Of a stretch of 29,525 nt of DNA, positions 22,001 through 29,525 are shown piece by piece. Each line of letters opens with the position of its first letter. The first letter of the stretch is position 1. The translations under genes and the position numbers were made by a program. The stretch is taken from positions 1-29,525 of the IMG/VR virus record IMGVR_UViG_3300008450_011209. One strand, written 5' to 3'. This DNA is from a virus. The notes beneath the pieces were generated by a model. That model did no database searches, was not told the DNA's origin, and was given only the letters and a program-made list of their open reading frames with translations.

Positions 22001-23321
22001 TGGTCCACAGGGTTCCGTGGGTCCACAGGGACCACAAGGTTCTATTGGACCTCAAGGTGAAACGGGGTCACAGGGTGCAACTGGTCCACAAGGTGCTACT
22101 GGTGCCCAAGGTGCTACAGGAGCCCAAGGCGATACTGGTCCCCAAGGTTCAACTGGACCACAGGGACCACAGGGTGACACAGGTCCTCAAGGTTCAACTG
22201 GTGCTACTGGCCCCCAAGGAGCTACCGGTGCTCAAGGTGCTACTGGCCCTCAAGGCGCCACTGGCCCTCAAGGCGCCACTGGCCCACAAGGTGATATCGG
22301 TCCTCAGGGTGCCCAAGGAGCCACAGGCCCTCAAGGAGCTACAGGCGCTCAAGGAGCTACCGGTCCTCAAGGTGCTACAGGTCCCCAGGGAGACATGGGA
22401 CCGCAAGGATCAACAGGTCCACAAGGGCCCCAAGGTGCAACTGGAGCACAAGGTGCTACTGGTCCAGTAGCTGGTTCTGCTAATCAAGTTGTCTATAAAG
22501 ATGGTTCTAATGCAGCTGCTGGCAGCGCAAACCTTACCTTTGACGGAACACGCCTAACAGCAGCAGCCTTAACGGTTGATACAAATACTCTTTATGTTGA
22601 TGCAACTAATAATCGTGTTGGTGTTGGCACTTCTTCACCATCTGTTGAGCTCGATGTTCTTGGAACTCAAGTTATTCGTGTGGCATCCACGCAAGATGGT
22701 ATTCAGTTGGCCGGTCGTGCTGGCGGAACTGGATCATTGTCTACAAAATTTATACCAACTACGTTGACCGCAAACAGAACATTAACTTTACCAAATAAAT
22801 CTGGAACTGTTGCTACAACAGCTGATATTGGTCTTGTTTACTTGTCAAGTGGCACATTCTCTGGCGCAACAGTAGTCAACTTGCAGTCAATATTTTCGTC
22901 TACTTATGATAATTATCGTCTTGTATTAACAAACTTGCAAGCAGCAAGCGGAGACTTTTATCTCTTCTATATCAATATGCTTTCTGGTGGCACAGCAGCA
23001 GCAACAGCTTACTACTACGCTATGCAGGGACTTACATTTGGCGGAGTCGCAGACAATTATACTGGGCAAAATTCAAGCATAGGAGTATGTGGTGGAATAT
23101 CTAACTCGGATATTCATATTGTTATGGATATATCTCGCCCATTTGTTGCAGATAGAACAATTATTTCAGCGCACTGTGCGTCGGCATGGGGTAACTATAC
23201 ATCCACTGTTCAACATACAACGGCATCGTCTTATGATGGAATACAGCTTAACAATTTCAGATTAGGAGCAAGCACTGTCAATCTTTCTGGAACATGGAAA
23301 CTTTATGGATATACAAACTAA
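19065..23321 (+). CDS. Collagen-like tail fibre with C1q-like domain
   Basis: A 1418-aa fibre protein. Residues 1-154 are an N-terminal fibre domain ([19 protein letters not shown]). Residues 155-520 form 122 Gly-X-Y triplets, with X mostly Pro/Ala/Ser/Asp and Y mostly Gln/Thr. Residues about 521-670 carry a common tail-fibre module ([17 protein letters not shown]). Residues about 680-840 look like a C1q/TNF-like jelly roll ([16 protein letters not shown]). Residues 842-1135 are 98 more triplets. The C-terminal part has [15 protein letters not shown] and [16 protein letters not shown], as in phage fibres, and ends with a beta-sandwich domain. It should form a long trimeric rod with a receptor-binding end. 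Pro occurs only at X, not at Y, and charged residues are rare in the triplets. Ribosome site AGAGG. Confidence 0.85.
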   Translation: MANTLVIKNSGTSTSVPSALTHGEVAINYADGKIFYKNASNTIVASKLITAITGTTDQINVTETSGSFAISLPSSISVTNNVTAGGYLISNNSSGDEGGEIFLKKAVTNTTLTGGVTIDVYQNRLRFFEQGGTARGFYIDISTGGNGASTDILAGVQGPQGAQGPQGATGSQGATGPQGTQGPQGATGSQGSQGPQGDIGPQGATGPQGSTGPQGSTGPQGDVGPQGAQGATGSQGPQGAVGAQGATGPQGSTGAQGATGPQGDAGPQGATGPQGSTGAQGATGAQGPQGDIGPQGATGPQGAQGDVGSQGATGPQGAQGATGAQGPQGATGPQGATGPQGSTGAQGAQGPVGGDGPQGDVGPQGATGPQGATGAQGPQGATGAQGSTGAQGATGAQGPQGPQGDIGPQGATGAQGATGAQGATGAQGDTGPQGSTGPQGDVGPQGAVGSQGAQGATGPQGATGPQGSTGPQGPQGPQGDTGPQGATGAQGATGAQGPQGATGSQGAQGVQGSQGPQGPVGNLNSHESVRTATNAALPNSPTYTAGTADDNNGTGDGAYLQASTFGALVVDSRTVVANDRVLVKNQINQIHNGIYVVTTVGDGSTYWRLTRTSDFDNTDGTEVQNGDYVFVSLGTANTGTSWMMNSIGTNPDNSIIIGTDGMNWVNVGGAGPQGAQGPQGAGGTIAYWGSFWSNQDQTAVAANTAYAITYDNYDSNNFGVTLSNNSRINFGYAGVYSLTFSVQWANSDSQIHDANIWFKKNGSNIPDSDSRWSVVESHGGTDGRAIGTVNLVLSLNANDYIELFWQTTNTGISLDYFPAVSPAPAIPSIIFTAVQVTYTQVGPQGPQGATGSQGATGPQGATGAQGATGAQGSQGATGAQGATGAQGDTGPQGSTGAQGPIGPQGDTGPQGPQGSVGPQGATGPQGATGPQGATGPQGDVGPQGATGAQGATGPQGAQGATGPQGATGAQGATGAQGDVGPQGSVGPQGPQGSIGPQGETGSQGATGPQGATGAQGATGAQGDTGPQGSTGPQGPQGDTGPQGSTGATGPQGATGAQGATGPQGATGPQGATGPQGDIGPQGAQGATGPQGATGAQGATGPQGATGPQGDMGPQGSTGPQGPQGATGAQGATGPVAGSANQVVYKDGSNAAAGSANLTFDGTRLTAAALTVDTNTLYVDATNNRVGVGTSSPSVELDVLGTQVIRVASTQDGIQLAGRAGGTGSLSTKFIPTTLTANRTLTLPNKSGTVATTADIGLVYLSSGTFSGATVVNLQSIFSSTYDNYRLVLTNLQAASGDFYLFYINMLSGGTAAATAYYYAMQGLTFGGVADNYTGQNSSIGVCGGISNSDIHIVMDISRPFVADRTIISAHCASAWGNYTSTVQHTTASSYDGIQLNNFRLGASTVNLSGTWKLYGYTN
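19527..20624 (+). repeat. Collagen-like Gly-X-Y block 1 (122 triplets)
   Basis: Encodes uninterrupted triplets in register, mainly [15 protein letters not shown] and GDV. The 9-bp DNA periodicity is strong but codons vary, making this a site for length change by recombination with block 2. Confidence 0.9.
21588..22469 (+). repeat. Collagen-like Gly-X-Y block 2 (98 triplets)
   Basis: A second in-register block with the same triplet vocabulary as block 1, after the C1q-like domain. Frequent GAT and GPQ codon variants again suggest expansion followed by synonymous drift. Confidence 0.9.
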
Positions 23322-23333
23322 TAGGAGATTAAA

Positions 23334-23519
23334 ATGCCACGTGTGAAATACACATATGATGGTTCAACTGAAACGGAAACGACAGCAAACTTTTCTGGAG
23401 CAGAAGAAACCGCTCAGGATGCACTGGATGCATCGAATCAGTCTGATTACAATACAAACTCTAAACAAGTTAGTAGAGATATAGCCGATAATCGTCGGTT
23501 TATAATGGAGGTCATCTAA
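23334..23519 (+). CDS. Hypothetical small protein
   Basis: A 61-aa polar protein after the collagen-like fibre, with AGGAG at 23323-23327. RVKYTYDGSTETETTANFSG looks like a beta-hairpin, and the second half is helical (AQDALDASNQSDYN, DIADNRRFIMEV). The stop overlaps the next start (TAATG). It lies among tail genes, so a minor tail or fibre-assembly role is possible. No family recognised. Confidence 0.55.
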   Translation: MPRVKYTYDGSTETETTANFSGAEETAQDALDASNQSDYNTNSKQVSRDIADNRRFIMEVI

Positions 23520-23893
23520 TGGCGTTGCAAATGAAAAGGCTATCTGGTCCAGAAAATTTTGCTGTAGCAGACACCGCAGAAGATTTATATACAGTTCCAA
23601 GAAATACTGGTTATACTACAACTGCTGTTATTAAAGAGATTATATTATGTAATACCGCAGCATCTAGTGCAACAGTGACGCTTTGGTTAAAGCCTAAGAA
23701 TGTTACGGTAGGCACCGATCATATTTTTATCAATTCATTAACACTTGCTGCAAACGAAACTGTTACACTGTCAACATCCTTAGTTTTAACTAATTCTGAT
23801 AATACAGCTGGTGATACTTATTCTGATAAAATAAGAGGTAAAGCTAGCACTACTACGGTTAATTATATGATCAATGGATATGAAGAATACTGA
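23519..23893 (+). CDS. Probable beta-sandwich virion protein
   Basis: A 124-aa protein, almost all short beta-strands: LYTVPRNTGYTTTAVIKEIILCN, ATVTLWLKP, HIFINSLTLAANETVTLSTSLVLTN. I recall similar small beta proteins from phage tail or decoration regions, but none is certain. Translationally coupled to the gene before; the next gene starts 5 nt after its stop. Virion location is inferred from position. Confidence 0.6.
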   Translation: MALQMKRLSGPENFAVADTAEDLYTVPRNTGYTTTAVIKEIILCNTAASSATVTLWLKPKNVTVGTDHIFINSLTLAANETVTLSTSLVLTNSDNTAGDTYSDKIRGKASTTTVNYMINGYEEY

Positions 23894-23898
23894 TAATT

Positions 23899-24675
23899 AT
23901 GGGAAAGTTTATTAGAGTTAACAATACTACAACTGGTGTGAGTTTTGTTGGTGGCACTTCGTCTACATACTCTGATTTACTAACATTGGGTAACCTAGTT
24001 GACGTTGCTGATCAAATATACGGATCAGGAGCCGATGGTTCTGTTACCTTTGATGGTTCAAGTACCGTCTTATCAATGGCCCCATCAACTTCAGTATACA
24101 CTATGACAAGGGATATATATTGCTATAATTTAACTTTGTCAGCAAACGTTCGTTTAAATCCAGCTGGATATAGAATATTTGTACAAAATAGTTTAACTTT
24201 TGGTAGTGGTTCTACTATAGGTTTCACAACAGGCTTTTCTACTGCCGGATCAATTCAGCAAGGGGGCGCAAACAATACTGCTGTCACCCATAGTCTTGGT
24301 GGTTCTAGCGCTACTCAAACTGCAACTGCACCGACAGCTGCAACTGGTGGCACTGATTATTATAAGCAGTCGTTCCAAGCTGTCCGAGGCTACTCCATAA
24401 CAGGGTCCTCAACTACTCCAACCTTTTTGCGTGGTGGAGCTGGTGGCGTTTCTGGAGCTGGTGGTGGCGTTGTAATACTCGCAGCAAGATTTATCACTGT
24501 TTCAAGTGGCACTGGTTATATTAAGGCACCAGGTACAAGCGGTTCTGGTGGCGGTGGTGGCGGAGCAATTATTGTCATATCTTCATCCGCAGCTTTAAAT
24601 AGTGGAATAACAACTGACGTTACTGGTGGAACCAGCTGCGCTGCCGGAAATGTTATTTATTGTCAGGTAGCTTAA
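23899..24675 (+). CDS. Tail fibre/adhesin-like protein, paralogue of the next gene
   Basis: A 258-aa protein. Residues about 45-105 (IYGSGADGSVTFDG to YCYNLTLSANVRLNPAGYRIFVQNSLTFG) form a module shared with the following gene. Its C-terminal half is rich in Gly (GAGGVSGAGGGVVILAARF, SGGGGGGAIIVIS), as in glycine-rich phage fibres and T-even gp38-type adhesins. Length is about 40% of its paralogue. Probable role: fibre or host-recognition protein. Confidence 0.65.
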   Translation: MGKFIRVNNTTTGVSFVGGTSSTYSDLLTLGNLVDVADQIYGSGADGSVTFDGSSTVLSMAPSTSVYTMTRDIYCYNLTLSANVRLNPAGYRIFVQNSLTFGSGSTIGFTTGFSTAGSIQQGGANNTAVTHSLGGSSATQTATAPTAATGGTDYYKQSFQAVRGYSITGSSTTPTFLRGGAGGVSGAGGGVVILAARFITVSSGTGYIKAPGTSGSGGGGGGAIIVISSSAALNSGITTDVTGGTSCAAGNVIYCQVA

Positions 24676-24677
24676 TT

Positions 24678-26468
24678 ATGAGTAACCGTATTCGTAGACT
24701 TAATCAAACTAAAACTCAACGTGATGATTCTATTTTTGGTGAAGGAACAGACGGTGATGTAACCATAACTAGTGGAACTACATATTTAACTAAAGATATG
24801 TATTACACTAATTTAACAGTTGATTCTGGAGCAACATTATTTACGAATGGATTTCGTATATTTGTTAACGGAACACTTACAAATAATGGCACCTTAGGTA
24901 TGCCCGCGGCAACTTTGTCAAATATTTCCGATGGATCAGGCACAGTATCTGGTAGACAGAACGCATTAAACCCAGCAAGCGCCTGGGGCACAAGTAACAC
25001 AACAATTGATCCCACAGTCCTGCATGATTTAGACGATTCAATTTCTGGCTGGCTTATAACAAGCGCTGGAACAATAACAAAAATTGGTGGCGGTTCTCTT
25101 GGCACTTCCGGTACATCGGGAAACGTTACAGCAGCAACAGGACCATTTGCTGGGAACGCTGGTAACTTTATCGGAGCAACTGTTGGTCAAGCTGGTGGTG
25201 CCGGAAATGCTGGCACTGCGGGAAATGCTGCTACTGCTGGAACGGGCGGAGTTGGCGGGCCTGGTGGAGGGCTGGTAATAATTATTGCAAAAACTATAGC
25301 TGGATCTGGAACAATAGTTAGTTATGGTTATGCAGGCGGCGCAGGCAATCCAGCAACCCAAGGTAATCCCGGTTCAGCTGGAAACCCCGCACCAAATATA
25401 ACTGGATATCATAATTCTGGTAACTTTCCACATAATGCTGGTGGTACTATTGTTAATCCAACTTCTGGTACTCCACACCCTTCTGGGCATAATGCTGGAT
25501 CACACCCCCATCCATCTGGAGCGCATCCGCATCCAGATGGCGGCCCTCATGCTAACCCTCATAATGCGGTTCTTCATACCGCAACCGGGCACCATAATGC
25601 ATCGAACACACATATCCACGCGCCCCATGGGCACAATGCCGTAACACATCGATCTGCCCCATATGTAACATATGTTTTAGGTCATAATGGTGGTTCCGCT
25701 CATAACTCTGGTCACGGCAGTCATCCCCATGGTGTTAATGGACATAGAGTTTCTGGTCATAATGGAAACTCAAATGCATCTCATGGCTCCCATGCATCAG
25801 GAATTAGTGTTAACTCAATTGGCTTCAGCAACCATAATGGAACGGTAAACAAAAACTCAACAATTAATTCTGGTCATGGCCATCACGCTGGCAATCATAA
25901 CGCTGGCAATCATCCATATTCTCATCCATCAGGATCATTTCCTAATAACCCAGCTTCTCACCACAATGGACACGTTTACACGAATGCAGGACATGGTCAC
26001 CACCATGTCGCTGCTGCATCGCACCCCGCTACAAATGCTCCGCATACTAACATTCCTAGCGTTGGATTAAACTCTGGCCACAATGGCGTCCAGCACCACC
26101 ACGCAGGGCATCATCCACACCCTGCTGGATCACATCCGCACCCTGCTGGTAGTACAGGGCCATCTCCCCATAGTGGCACACCTCATCCTTCTGGCCACAA
26201 CGCTGGTAGTCATCCCCACAGTGCTGCTACCGTTAATGTAATAACAGGAGCTGTAACCAGTAATAGAACTAGTGCCCCAAGTCATAACGCTACAAATGTT
26301 AACTTTAGTGGTGGTACTGGTGGAGCAGCTGGAGCAGCAGGTGCTGCCAATGCAGGAAATCCAGGAAATCAAGGTAGTACAGGTGGAATAATTGTGGTTA
26401 CAAGAAATCCTGGAAATGTTTCACCACAAATAGGCCATTCAAATTATTCAAAAATAATAGATATTTAA
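24678..26468 (+). CDS. Tail fibre/adhesin-like protein with His-rich domain
   Basis: A 596-aa protein started at the ATG at 24678 (MSNRIRRLNQ); a longer frame from 24660 overlaps the previous gene. Residues about 15-75 match the module of the preceding gene (GDVTITSGTTYLTKDMYYTNLTV, NGFRIFVNGTL). A Gly-rich section follows (GNAGTAGNAATAGTGGVGG). Residues about 244-530 hold a His/Asn/Gly/Pro/Ser-rich insert with close to 58 His, many as HPH, HNAG and HHPHP. A second Gly-rich section and GGIIVVTRNPGNV close the protein. The core may form a glycine-rich fold as in gp38-type adhesins. The insert could bind metal ions or be a flexible receptor-contact region. Function is inferred. Confidence 0.7.
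   Translation: MSNRIRRLNQTKTQRDDSIFGEGTDGDVTITSGTTYLTKDMYYTNLTVDSGATLFTNGFRIFVNGTLTNNGTLGMPAATLSNISDGSGTVSGRQNALNPASAWGTSNTTIDPTVLHDLDDSISGWLITSAGTITKIGGGSLGTSGTSGNVTAATGPFAGNAGNFIGATVGQAGGAGNAGTAGNAATAGTGGVGGPGGGLVIIIAKTIAGSGTIVSYGYAGGAGNPATQGNPGSAGNPAPNITGYHNSGNFPHNAGGTIVNPTSGTPHPSGHNAGSHPHPSGAHPHPDGGPHANPHNAVLHTATGHHNASNTHIHAPHGHNAVTHRSAPYVTYVLGHNGGSAHNSGHGSHPHGVNGHRVSGHNGNSNASHGSHASGISVNSIGFSNHNGTVNKNSTINSGHGHHAGNHNAGNHPYSHPSGSFPNNPASHHNGHVYTNAGHGHHHVAAASHPATNAPHTNIPSVGLNSGHNGVQHHHAGHHPHPAGSHPHPAGSTGPSPHSGTPHPSGHNAGSHPHSAATVNVITGAVTSNRTSAPSHNATNVNFSGGTGGAAGAAGAANAGNPGNQGSTGGIIVVTRNPGNVSPQIGHSNYSKIIDI
25408..26290 (+). repeat. His-rich low-complexity region in the fibre gene
   Basis: Encodes about 280 residues, roughly one in five His. 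The peptide SGTPHPSGHNAGSHPH occurs twice (near 25465 and 26172) with many synonymous codon differences, so the amino acids rather than the DNA are conserved. Confidence 0.85.
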
Positions 26469-26476
26469 CACAAATA

Positions 26477-26485
26477 TGGTATAAT
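26477..26485 (+). promoter_or_regulatory. Extended -10 promoter (TGGTATAAT)
   Basis: TGGTATAAT lies 22 nt upstream of the ATG at 26508, with AAGGAG between. No -35 is apparent. It lies after the fibre genes and before the modification genes. Confidence 0.45.
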
Positions 26486-26507
26486 ATAAGGAAAACAAGG
26501 AGTAAAA

Positions 26508-26756
26508 ATGACATTTTTTAATTCAATTACAAATGAACGCAAAATCCAAATTCTTACTTTAAGAATATCCTCTCTTAAAGAGCAACTATGGATGATTCTA
26601 ATAGACGCTGGTTTAATTCCAGAAGAATTAGATATGGCTGCATTTGATCCTGAAACAGATATTTCAGAGGAAAATGCACATTATAGAATACAAGTATCTC
26701 AAACATTAGATCTAATTAATAAAACTGAATTAATTAAGTCTGGAATTACGGTTTGA
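26508..26756 (+). CDS. Hypothetical small protein
   Basis: An 82-aa acidic protein with AAGGAG before the start. Residues 12-30 are helical and hydrophobic (IQILTLRISSLKEQLWMILID); the rest is acidic and helical (LDMAAFDPETDISEENAHY). It might be a small chaperone or tail-assembly factor, given its place after the fibre genes. No motif recognised. One nt separates it from the oxygenase gene. Confidence 0.55.
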   Translation: MTFFNSITNERKIQILTLRISSLKEQLWMILIDAGLIPEELDMAAFDPETDISEENAHYRIQVSQTLDLINKTELIKSGITV

Positions 26757-26757
26757 T

Positions 26758-27348
26758 ATGAAATTTGTTGAGCACGCTCCGTGCATTGTTCAGTATGATA
26801 ATATTTTTAAAGCAGAAAAGTTTTTAGAATTATTAGAATCTGAGTGCAATGAATCATGGGGCTATCTAAGCTGGCAACGTTCAACTGTCGGCACTGGTGA
26901 AGTCTCAGATATGCGTACATCTTTTGGCTGCGAACTTTCTCCTCTAAGTGTAGATAACATTGAAGTTGATAGAGTCAAGCCTCTTGTTGAAGAGTGGAGA
27001 AATTTGTGGTCCAAAATAGACCCAATTGTTTGGGATTATAGAAATAATTTTGAATTAGACCTAGAAGCTGATGAGGGCTATAGAGTGCTCAAATACAATG
27101 GTGGCGCAGAATATAAAGCTCACCATGATCATTTTAGGACAAACGAAAGAAGTTTAAGCCTAGTTGCATTTCTTAATGATAATTATACGGGTGGTAATTT
27201 AGTCTTTCCAAAATTTAACGTATCAATAAAACCAAAAGCCGGAAGTGTAATACTATTTCCTTCCAACTTTCCGTATACCCATATAGCTGAACCTGTTGGT
27301 AAAAGCGACAATTCAATTAAATACTCTTTAGTGACGTGGTTTAGATGA
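26758..27348 (+). CDS. 2OG-Fe(II) oxygenase, prolyl-4-hydroxylase-like
   Basis: A 196-aa double-stranded beta-helix oxygenase. The iron ligands are H122 and D124 in YKAHHDHF and H175 in YTHIAEPV. K189 in IKYSLVTWF is the likely 2-oxoglutarate-binding base, where Arg or Lys is usual. LNDNYTGGNLVFP is the family's glycine loop. P4H-type enzymes hydroxylate proline or other residues in proteins, and phages often carry such enzymes near tail genes. Possible substrates include the collagen-like fibre or glycans, but none is shown. It overlaps the next frame by 4 nt. Confidence 0.8.
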   Translation: MKFVEHAPCIVQYDNIFKAEKFLELLESECNESWGYLSWQRSTVGTGEVSDMRTSFGCELSPLSVDNIEVDRVKPLVEEWRNLWSKIDPIVWDYRNNFELDLEADEGYRVLKYNGGAEYKAHHDHFRTNERSLSLVAFLNDNYTGGNLVFPKFNVSIKPKAGSVILFPSNFPYTHIAEPVGKSDNSIKYSLVTWFR

Positions 27349-27503
27349 ATCCAGAAGACGAATATCCAAATATTGAATCTTTTCCAGAAACCAACTTTGA
27401 TCATACATCTGGTAGATACATAACTGATAATGAAATTATTAACTGCACTATGTTAGATGCTTCTTTTATATTTAACCTGGAGAATGAAGAAGATGGGATA
27501 TAA
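27345..27503 (+). CDS. Hypothetical small acidic protein
   Basis: A 52-aa frame starting inside the oxygenase stop (ATGA). Acidic and polar (NPEDEYPNIESFPETNF, then a hydrophobic end). No motif recognised. It fills the gap before the next gene, with which it overlaps by 11 nt. Translation by coupling is plausible. Confidence 0.45.
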   Translation: MNPEDEYPNIESFPETNFDHTSGRYITDNEIINCTMLDASFIFNLENEEDGI

Positions 27504-27762
27504 TTTACAAAATGATTTTGATTACGTTAGCAACACATTGCTAACAATGGCATCCGTTGTTGGGGTTGACATTAATAATCTTTCCGATGTTACTCTCAAT
27601 GATTTAATGGAGGCATGTGCTAATACATTTGGTAGCGCAGAACATAATCAAGATTCCCCAATTGCATCGGCTCAGTATGCAGAATTAAGAAGATATCAGG
27701 CCTCCTTTAAAAGATTTTGGTATATGTATAGTGTTTTAAATTGGAGAATAAATAATGCTTAA
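27493..27762 (+). CDS. Hypothetical protein
   Basis: An 89-aa helical protein from the ATG at 27493 (GGAG about 9 nt upstream); an alternative ATG at 27484 is possible. It contains hydrophobic VSNTLLTMASVVGVDINNLSDVTLNDLMEA and a Tyr/Trp/Arg-rich end (YQASFKRFWYMYSVLNWR). No known domain seen. It overlaps the next gene by 8 nt. Confidence 0.5.
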   Translation: MGYNLQNDFDYVSNTLLTMASVVGVDINNLSDVTLNDLMEACANTFGSAEHNQDSPIASAQYAELRRYQASFKRFWYMYSVLNWRINNA

Positions 27763-28450
27763 TAATTATGATTTGTTTAAATTGACAAATATTCTTTCTC
27801 ACACCACGTCATCAGATATTAATCCCATTGATATTGCCAACAATAATTCTATTATTATCCAAGATGAAATTAATACTGGAGTAGATAGAAGTAGAAATGC
27901 TATTGGATATTCTGTTCAGTTAAATTGGTTAGATCAAATAAGTGATCCATCAAGTTCCGCTATGGATATAGAGATATTATCTCGGTCGATGATAGAAATT
28001 ATTATTAGAATAAAAAATTCTTCAAAACTATTATTTTTAGGCATGAATTATATTTTAGGTTCTACACTTAAATCTATTGTAGATAATGTCGACTATGCGA
28101 ATATAATGAACTTAAAATATATGGAAGACTATATTAATGAACCTATTGATGAATCTAATGTCATATCTATGCAAGACATAGAACAGGGTAACATAGATCT
28201 AGATTACGATACTGTATTTTTAGATACAGAATTAGTTAGTCATGATTTTGGTATCGTAGATAATATTTGGGAAAAACTATCTAGCGGTGCACTTTTAATT
28301 TTAAATACAGTAAATGATTTTGGATTTCTTTATTCATCCAAAAATCAGCATCCTTACTTCGAATACTTGTCACGTTTAACGCAAGACGAAGATAAACATG
28401 TGTTTCATATTCCAGTAGCAACCGGTTTTACCTTAGTGGTTAAAAAATGA
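27755..28450 (+). CDS. Hypothetical protein with a methyltransferase-like Rossmann fold
   Basis: A 231-aa protein. From about residue 85 it shows strand-helix alternation like class I methyltransferases: SSKLLFLGMNYILGST where motif I would be, NIMNLKYM, then TVFLDTELVSHDFGIVDNIWEKLSSGALLILNTVN. The glycine-rich SAM motif is degenerate (LGMNYILG), so activity is doubtful. The N-terminal third is acidic and helical. It is coupled to the genes on both sides (8-nt and 4-nt overlaps), including the halogenase-like gene. It may be a substrate-recognition or partner protein rather than a working methyltransferase. Confidence 0.5.
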   Translation: MLNNYDLFKLTNILSHTTSSDINPIDIANNNSIIIQDEINTGVDRSRNAIGYSVQLNWLDQISDPSSSAMDIEILSRSMIEIIIRIKNSSKLLFLGMNYILGSTLKSIVDNVDYANIMNLKYMEDYINEPIDESNVISMQDIEQGNIDLDYDTVFLDTELVSHDFGIVDNIWEKLSSGALLILNTVNDFGFLYSSKNQHPYFEYLSRLTQDEDKHVFHIPVATGFTLVVKK

Positions 28451-29525
28451 ATCAAAAAAAAATAGTTATTGTTGGATCTGGAACAGCGGGACTTGTTACT
28501 GGATTAACAATTAAAAGTTATTTTAAAAATTATGATGTAACAATAATATCATCCAGCAAGATGGGGATAGTTGGTGTTGGCGAAGGTTCTACGGAACATT
28601 GGCGCTTGTTTCAGGAGATGGTCGGCATAGACGTCCATGATATGATCAAGAACGCAGACATCACTCATAAATATGGGATACGTTATGAAAACTGGACCAA
28701 TCATACTCCAGATTATTTCCATAGTGTAGGAGAAATTGGGTTAACCATTGGTGGCTTTTGGGCGGGGTATGCTACAGCCCTAGAGAATAATCGTTTGTTA
28801 ACAAACACATATTCTTGGCGCGGATTAATAGAAAATAAAATAATTGATCAGGGTGACAAAACACATTATGGAACAAACCAGTACCATTTTGATACTTTTA
28901 AGTTAAATAAATATTTGGTAGAAGTATCAAAAAATAAAGGTATTTTGTTTATAGATGATGAAGTGACAAACGTTCAAGTAGATGAAGACGGATTTATAGA
29001 ATCGGTTTTTCTTTCTGAATTAAAAAAAGATATTGCAGCTGATTTTTTTATTGATGCAACAGGATTCCATAGGCAGCTCTTAAGCAAGATAGGCGATCAA
29101 ACATTCATAGATTATAGAAAGTATTTACCGTGTAATACGGCAATTGCGTTTCCAACTGAATCGGACCCTTCTGGTCAAATAAGACCATACACAAGGGCTA
29201 GAGCTCTTAAGAATGGTTGGATGTGGGAAATACCCACTCAAAAAAGACGTGGAAACGGATATGTATTTTCGTCTGATTTCTGTACCGTAGACCAAGCTAT
29301 AGCTGAAGCTTCTGAAGTGCATGGCTTTGAAGTTGTGCCAGCAAAAGTGATTAATTTTAAGGCAGGATATTTTAAAGAAACATGGAAAAATAATTGCATT
29401 GCAGTGGGGTTAGCGGCTTCTTTTGTTGAGCCATTAGAAGCTACGTCCATATCTACTTCAATTCAACAGGCAAAATTAATCTGTTCCTATCTTCCTACTT
29501 TCGATAAAAATAGAAATTATGGGAT
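28447..29525 (+). CDS. Flavin-dependent tryptophan halogenase-like protein (3' end beyond window)
   Basis: A start at 28447 overlaps the previous stop (ATGA). The frame stays open to the window end (359 aa seen, usual length about 500). An FAD-binding GSGTAG motif lies near residue 11, and GVGEGST at 43-49. K75 in THKYGIRYENW lines up with the catalytic Lys of PrnA-type enzymes (K79 there). The halogenase signature WMWEIP (258-263) is present, and E331 in FVEPLEATS matches PrnA E346. Where PrnA has Thr-Gly in the chloride site, this has Thr-Ser, so halide choice may differ. A cyanophage halogenase is known. The substrate may be a free aromatic compound, or a residue or surface group; unknown here. 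Confidence 0.8.
   Translation, partial: MNQKKIVIVGSGTAGLVTGLTIKSYFKNYDVTIISSSKMGIVGVGEGSTEHWRLFQEMVGIDVHDMIKNADITHKYGIRYENWTNHTPDYFHSVGEIGLTIGGFWAGYATALENNRLLTNTYSWRGLIENKIIDQGDKTHYGTNQYHFDTFKLNKYLVEVSKNKGILFIDDEVTNVQVDEDGFIESVFLSELKKDIAADFFIDATGFHRQLLSKIGDQTFIDYRKYLPCNTAIAFPTESDPSGQIRPYTRARALKNGWMWEIPTQKRRGNGYVFSSDFCTVDQAIAEASEVHGFEVVPAKVINFKAGYFKETWKNNCIAVGLAASFVEPLEATSISTSIQQAKLICSYLPTFDKNRNYG

Noticed and set aside
21744-22406. Long minus-strand and +2 frames inside the collagen-like blocks
   Set aside because: They are mirror images of the Gly-X-Y codon periodicity, with low-complexity Leu/Ser/Thr-type sequence.
25084-25361. Frames on both strands in the glycine-rich part of the His-rich fibre gene
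   Set aside because: Shadow frames without start context; the fibre frame is continuous and paralogous to the gene before it.

Overview
The window reads as part of a large, AT-rich tailed-phage genome. It has tight same-strand gene packing, T4-like nucleotide-metabolism genes, a lysis region, tail-fibre genes and a tRNA. Several signs point to a Gram-positive, probably actinobacterial host: a sortase LPTTG cell-wall anchor, a second secreted protein with TTTTEPE-type linkers common in aquatic Actinomycetota, a secreted-type lipoprotein, an M15/PG-binding endolysin, and two promoters placed as in leaderless mRNAs. Host and phage family are inferred; no search was run.

Layout. (1) 1-243: 5' part of a leftward gene and a divergent pair of sigma70-like promoters. 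(2) 265-4134: early-type operon with a PD-(D/E)XK endonuclease, a sigma-like factor, a helical protein, RNase H, a T4 gp1-like dNMP kinase and small unknowns. (3) 4183-9744: an unusual cluster of about ten tiny Lys-rich proteins, interleaved with a holin-like protein, an LPXTG surface protein, an M15 endolysin, a lipoprotein and a two-TM protein. Strong hairpin terminators lie at about 4475, 6125 and 9756. (4) 9865-14368: DEDDy exonuclease with zinc ribbon, tRNA-Ser(GCT), then a packed cassette of three GT2-type glycosyltransferases, an FkbM methyltransferase and a NeuD-like acyltransferase. (5) 14418-16538: zinc-knuckle protein, a protein with Pro/Thr tandem repeats, and two tandem 4-Cys paralogues. 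(6) 16541-18928, leftward: a two-TM protein and a 726-aa secreted multidomain surface protein. (7) 19065-26468: a 1418-aa collagen-like fibre with a C1q-like domain, two small proteins, and two paralogous fibre/adhesin proteins, one with a very His-rich region. (8) 26508-29525: small proteins, a prolyl-4-hydroxylase-like 2OG oxygenase, a methyltransferase-like protein and a flavin-dependent tryptophan halogenase-like gene running off the end.

Working together. The early operon supplies DNA processing and a sigma-like regulator. A recurring TTACTAT element 20-45 nt upstream of late-type genes could be a promoter class read by that factor, while other units carry TATAAT or extended -10 elements. 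The basic microproteins may be virion-internal or DNA-compacting. The glycan cassette, oxygenase and halogenase suggest chemical decoration of virion or host surfaces. The two secreted proteins suggest the phage remodels the infected-cell envelope. These functional links are inference.
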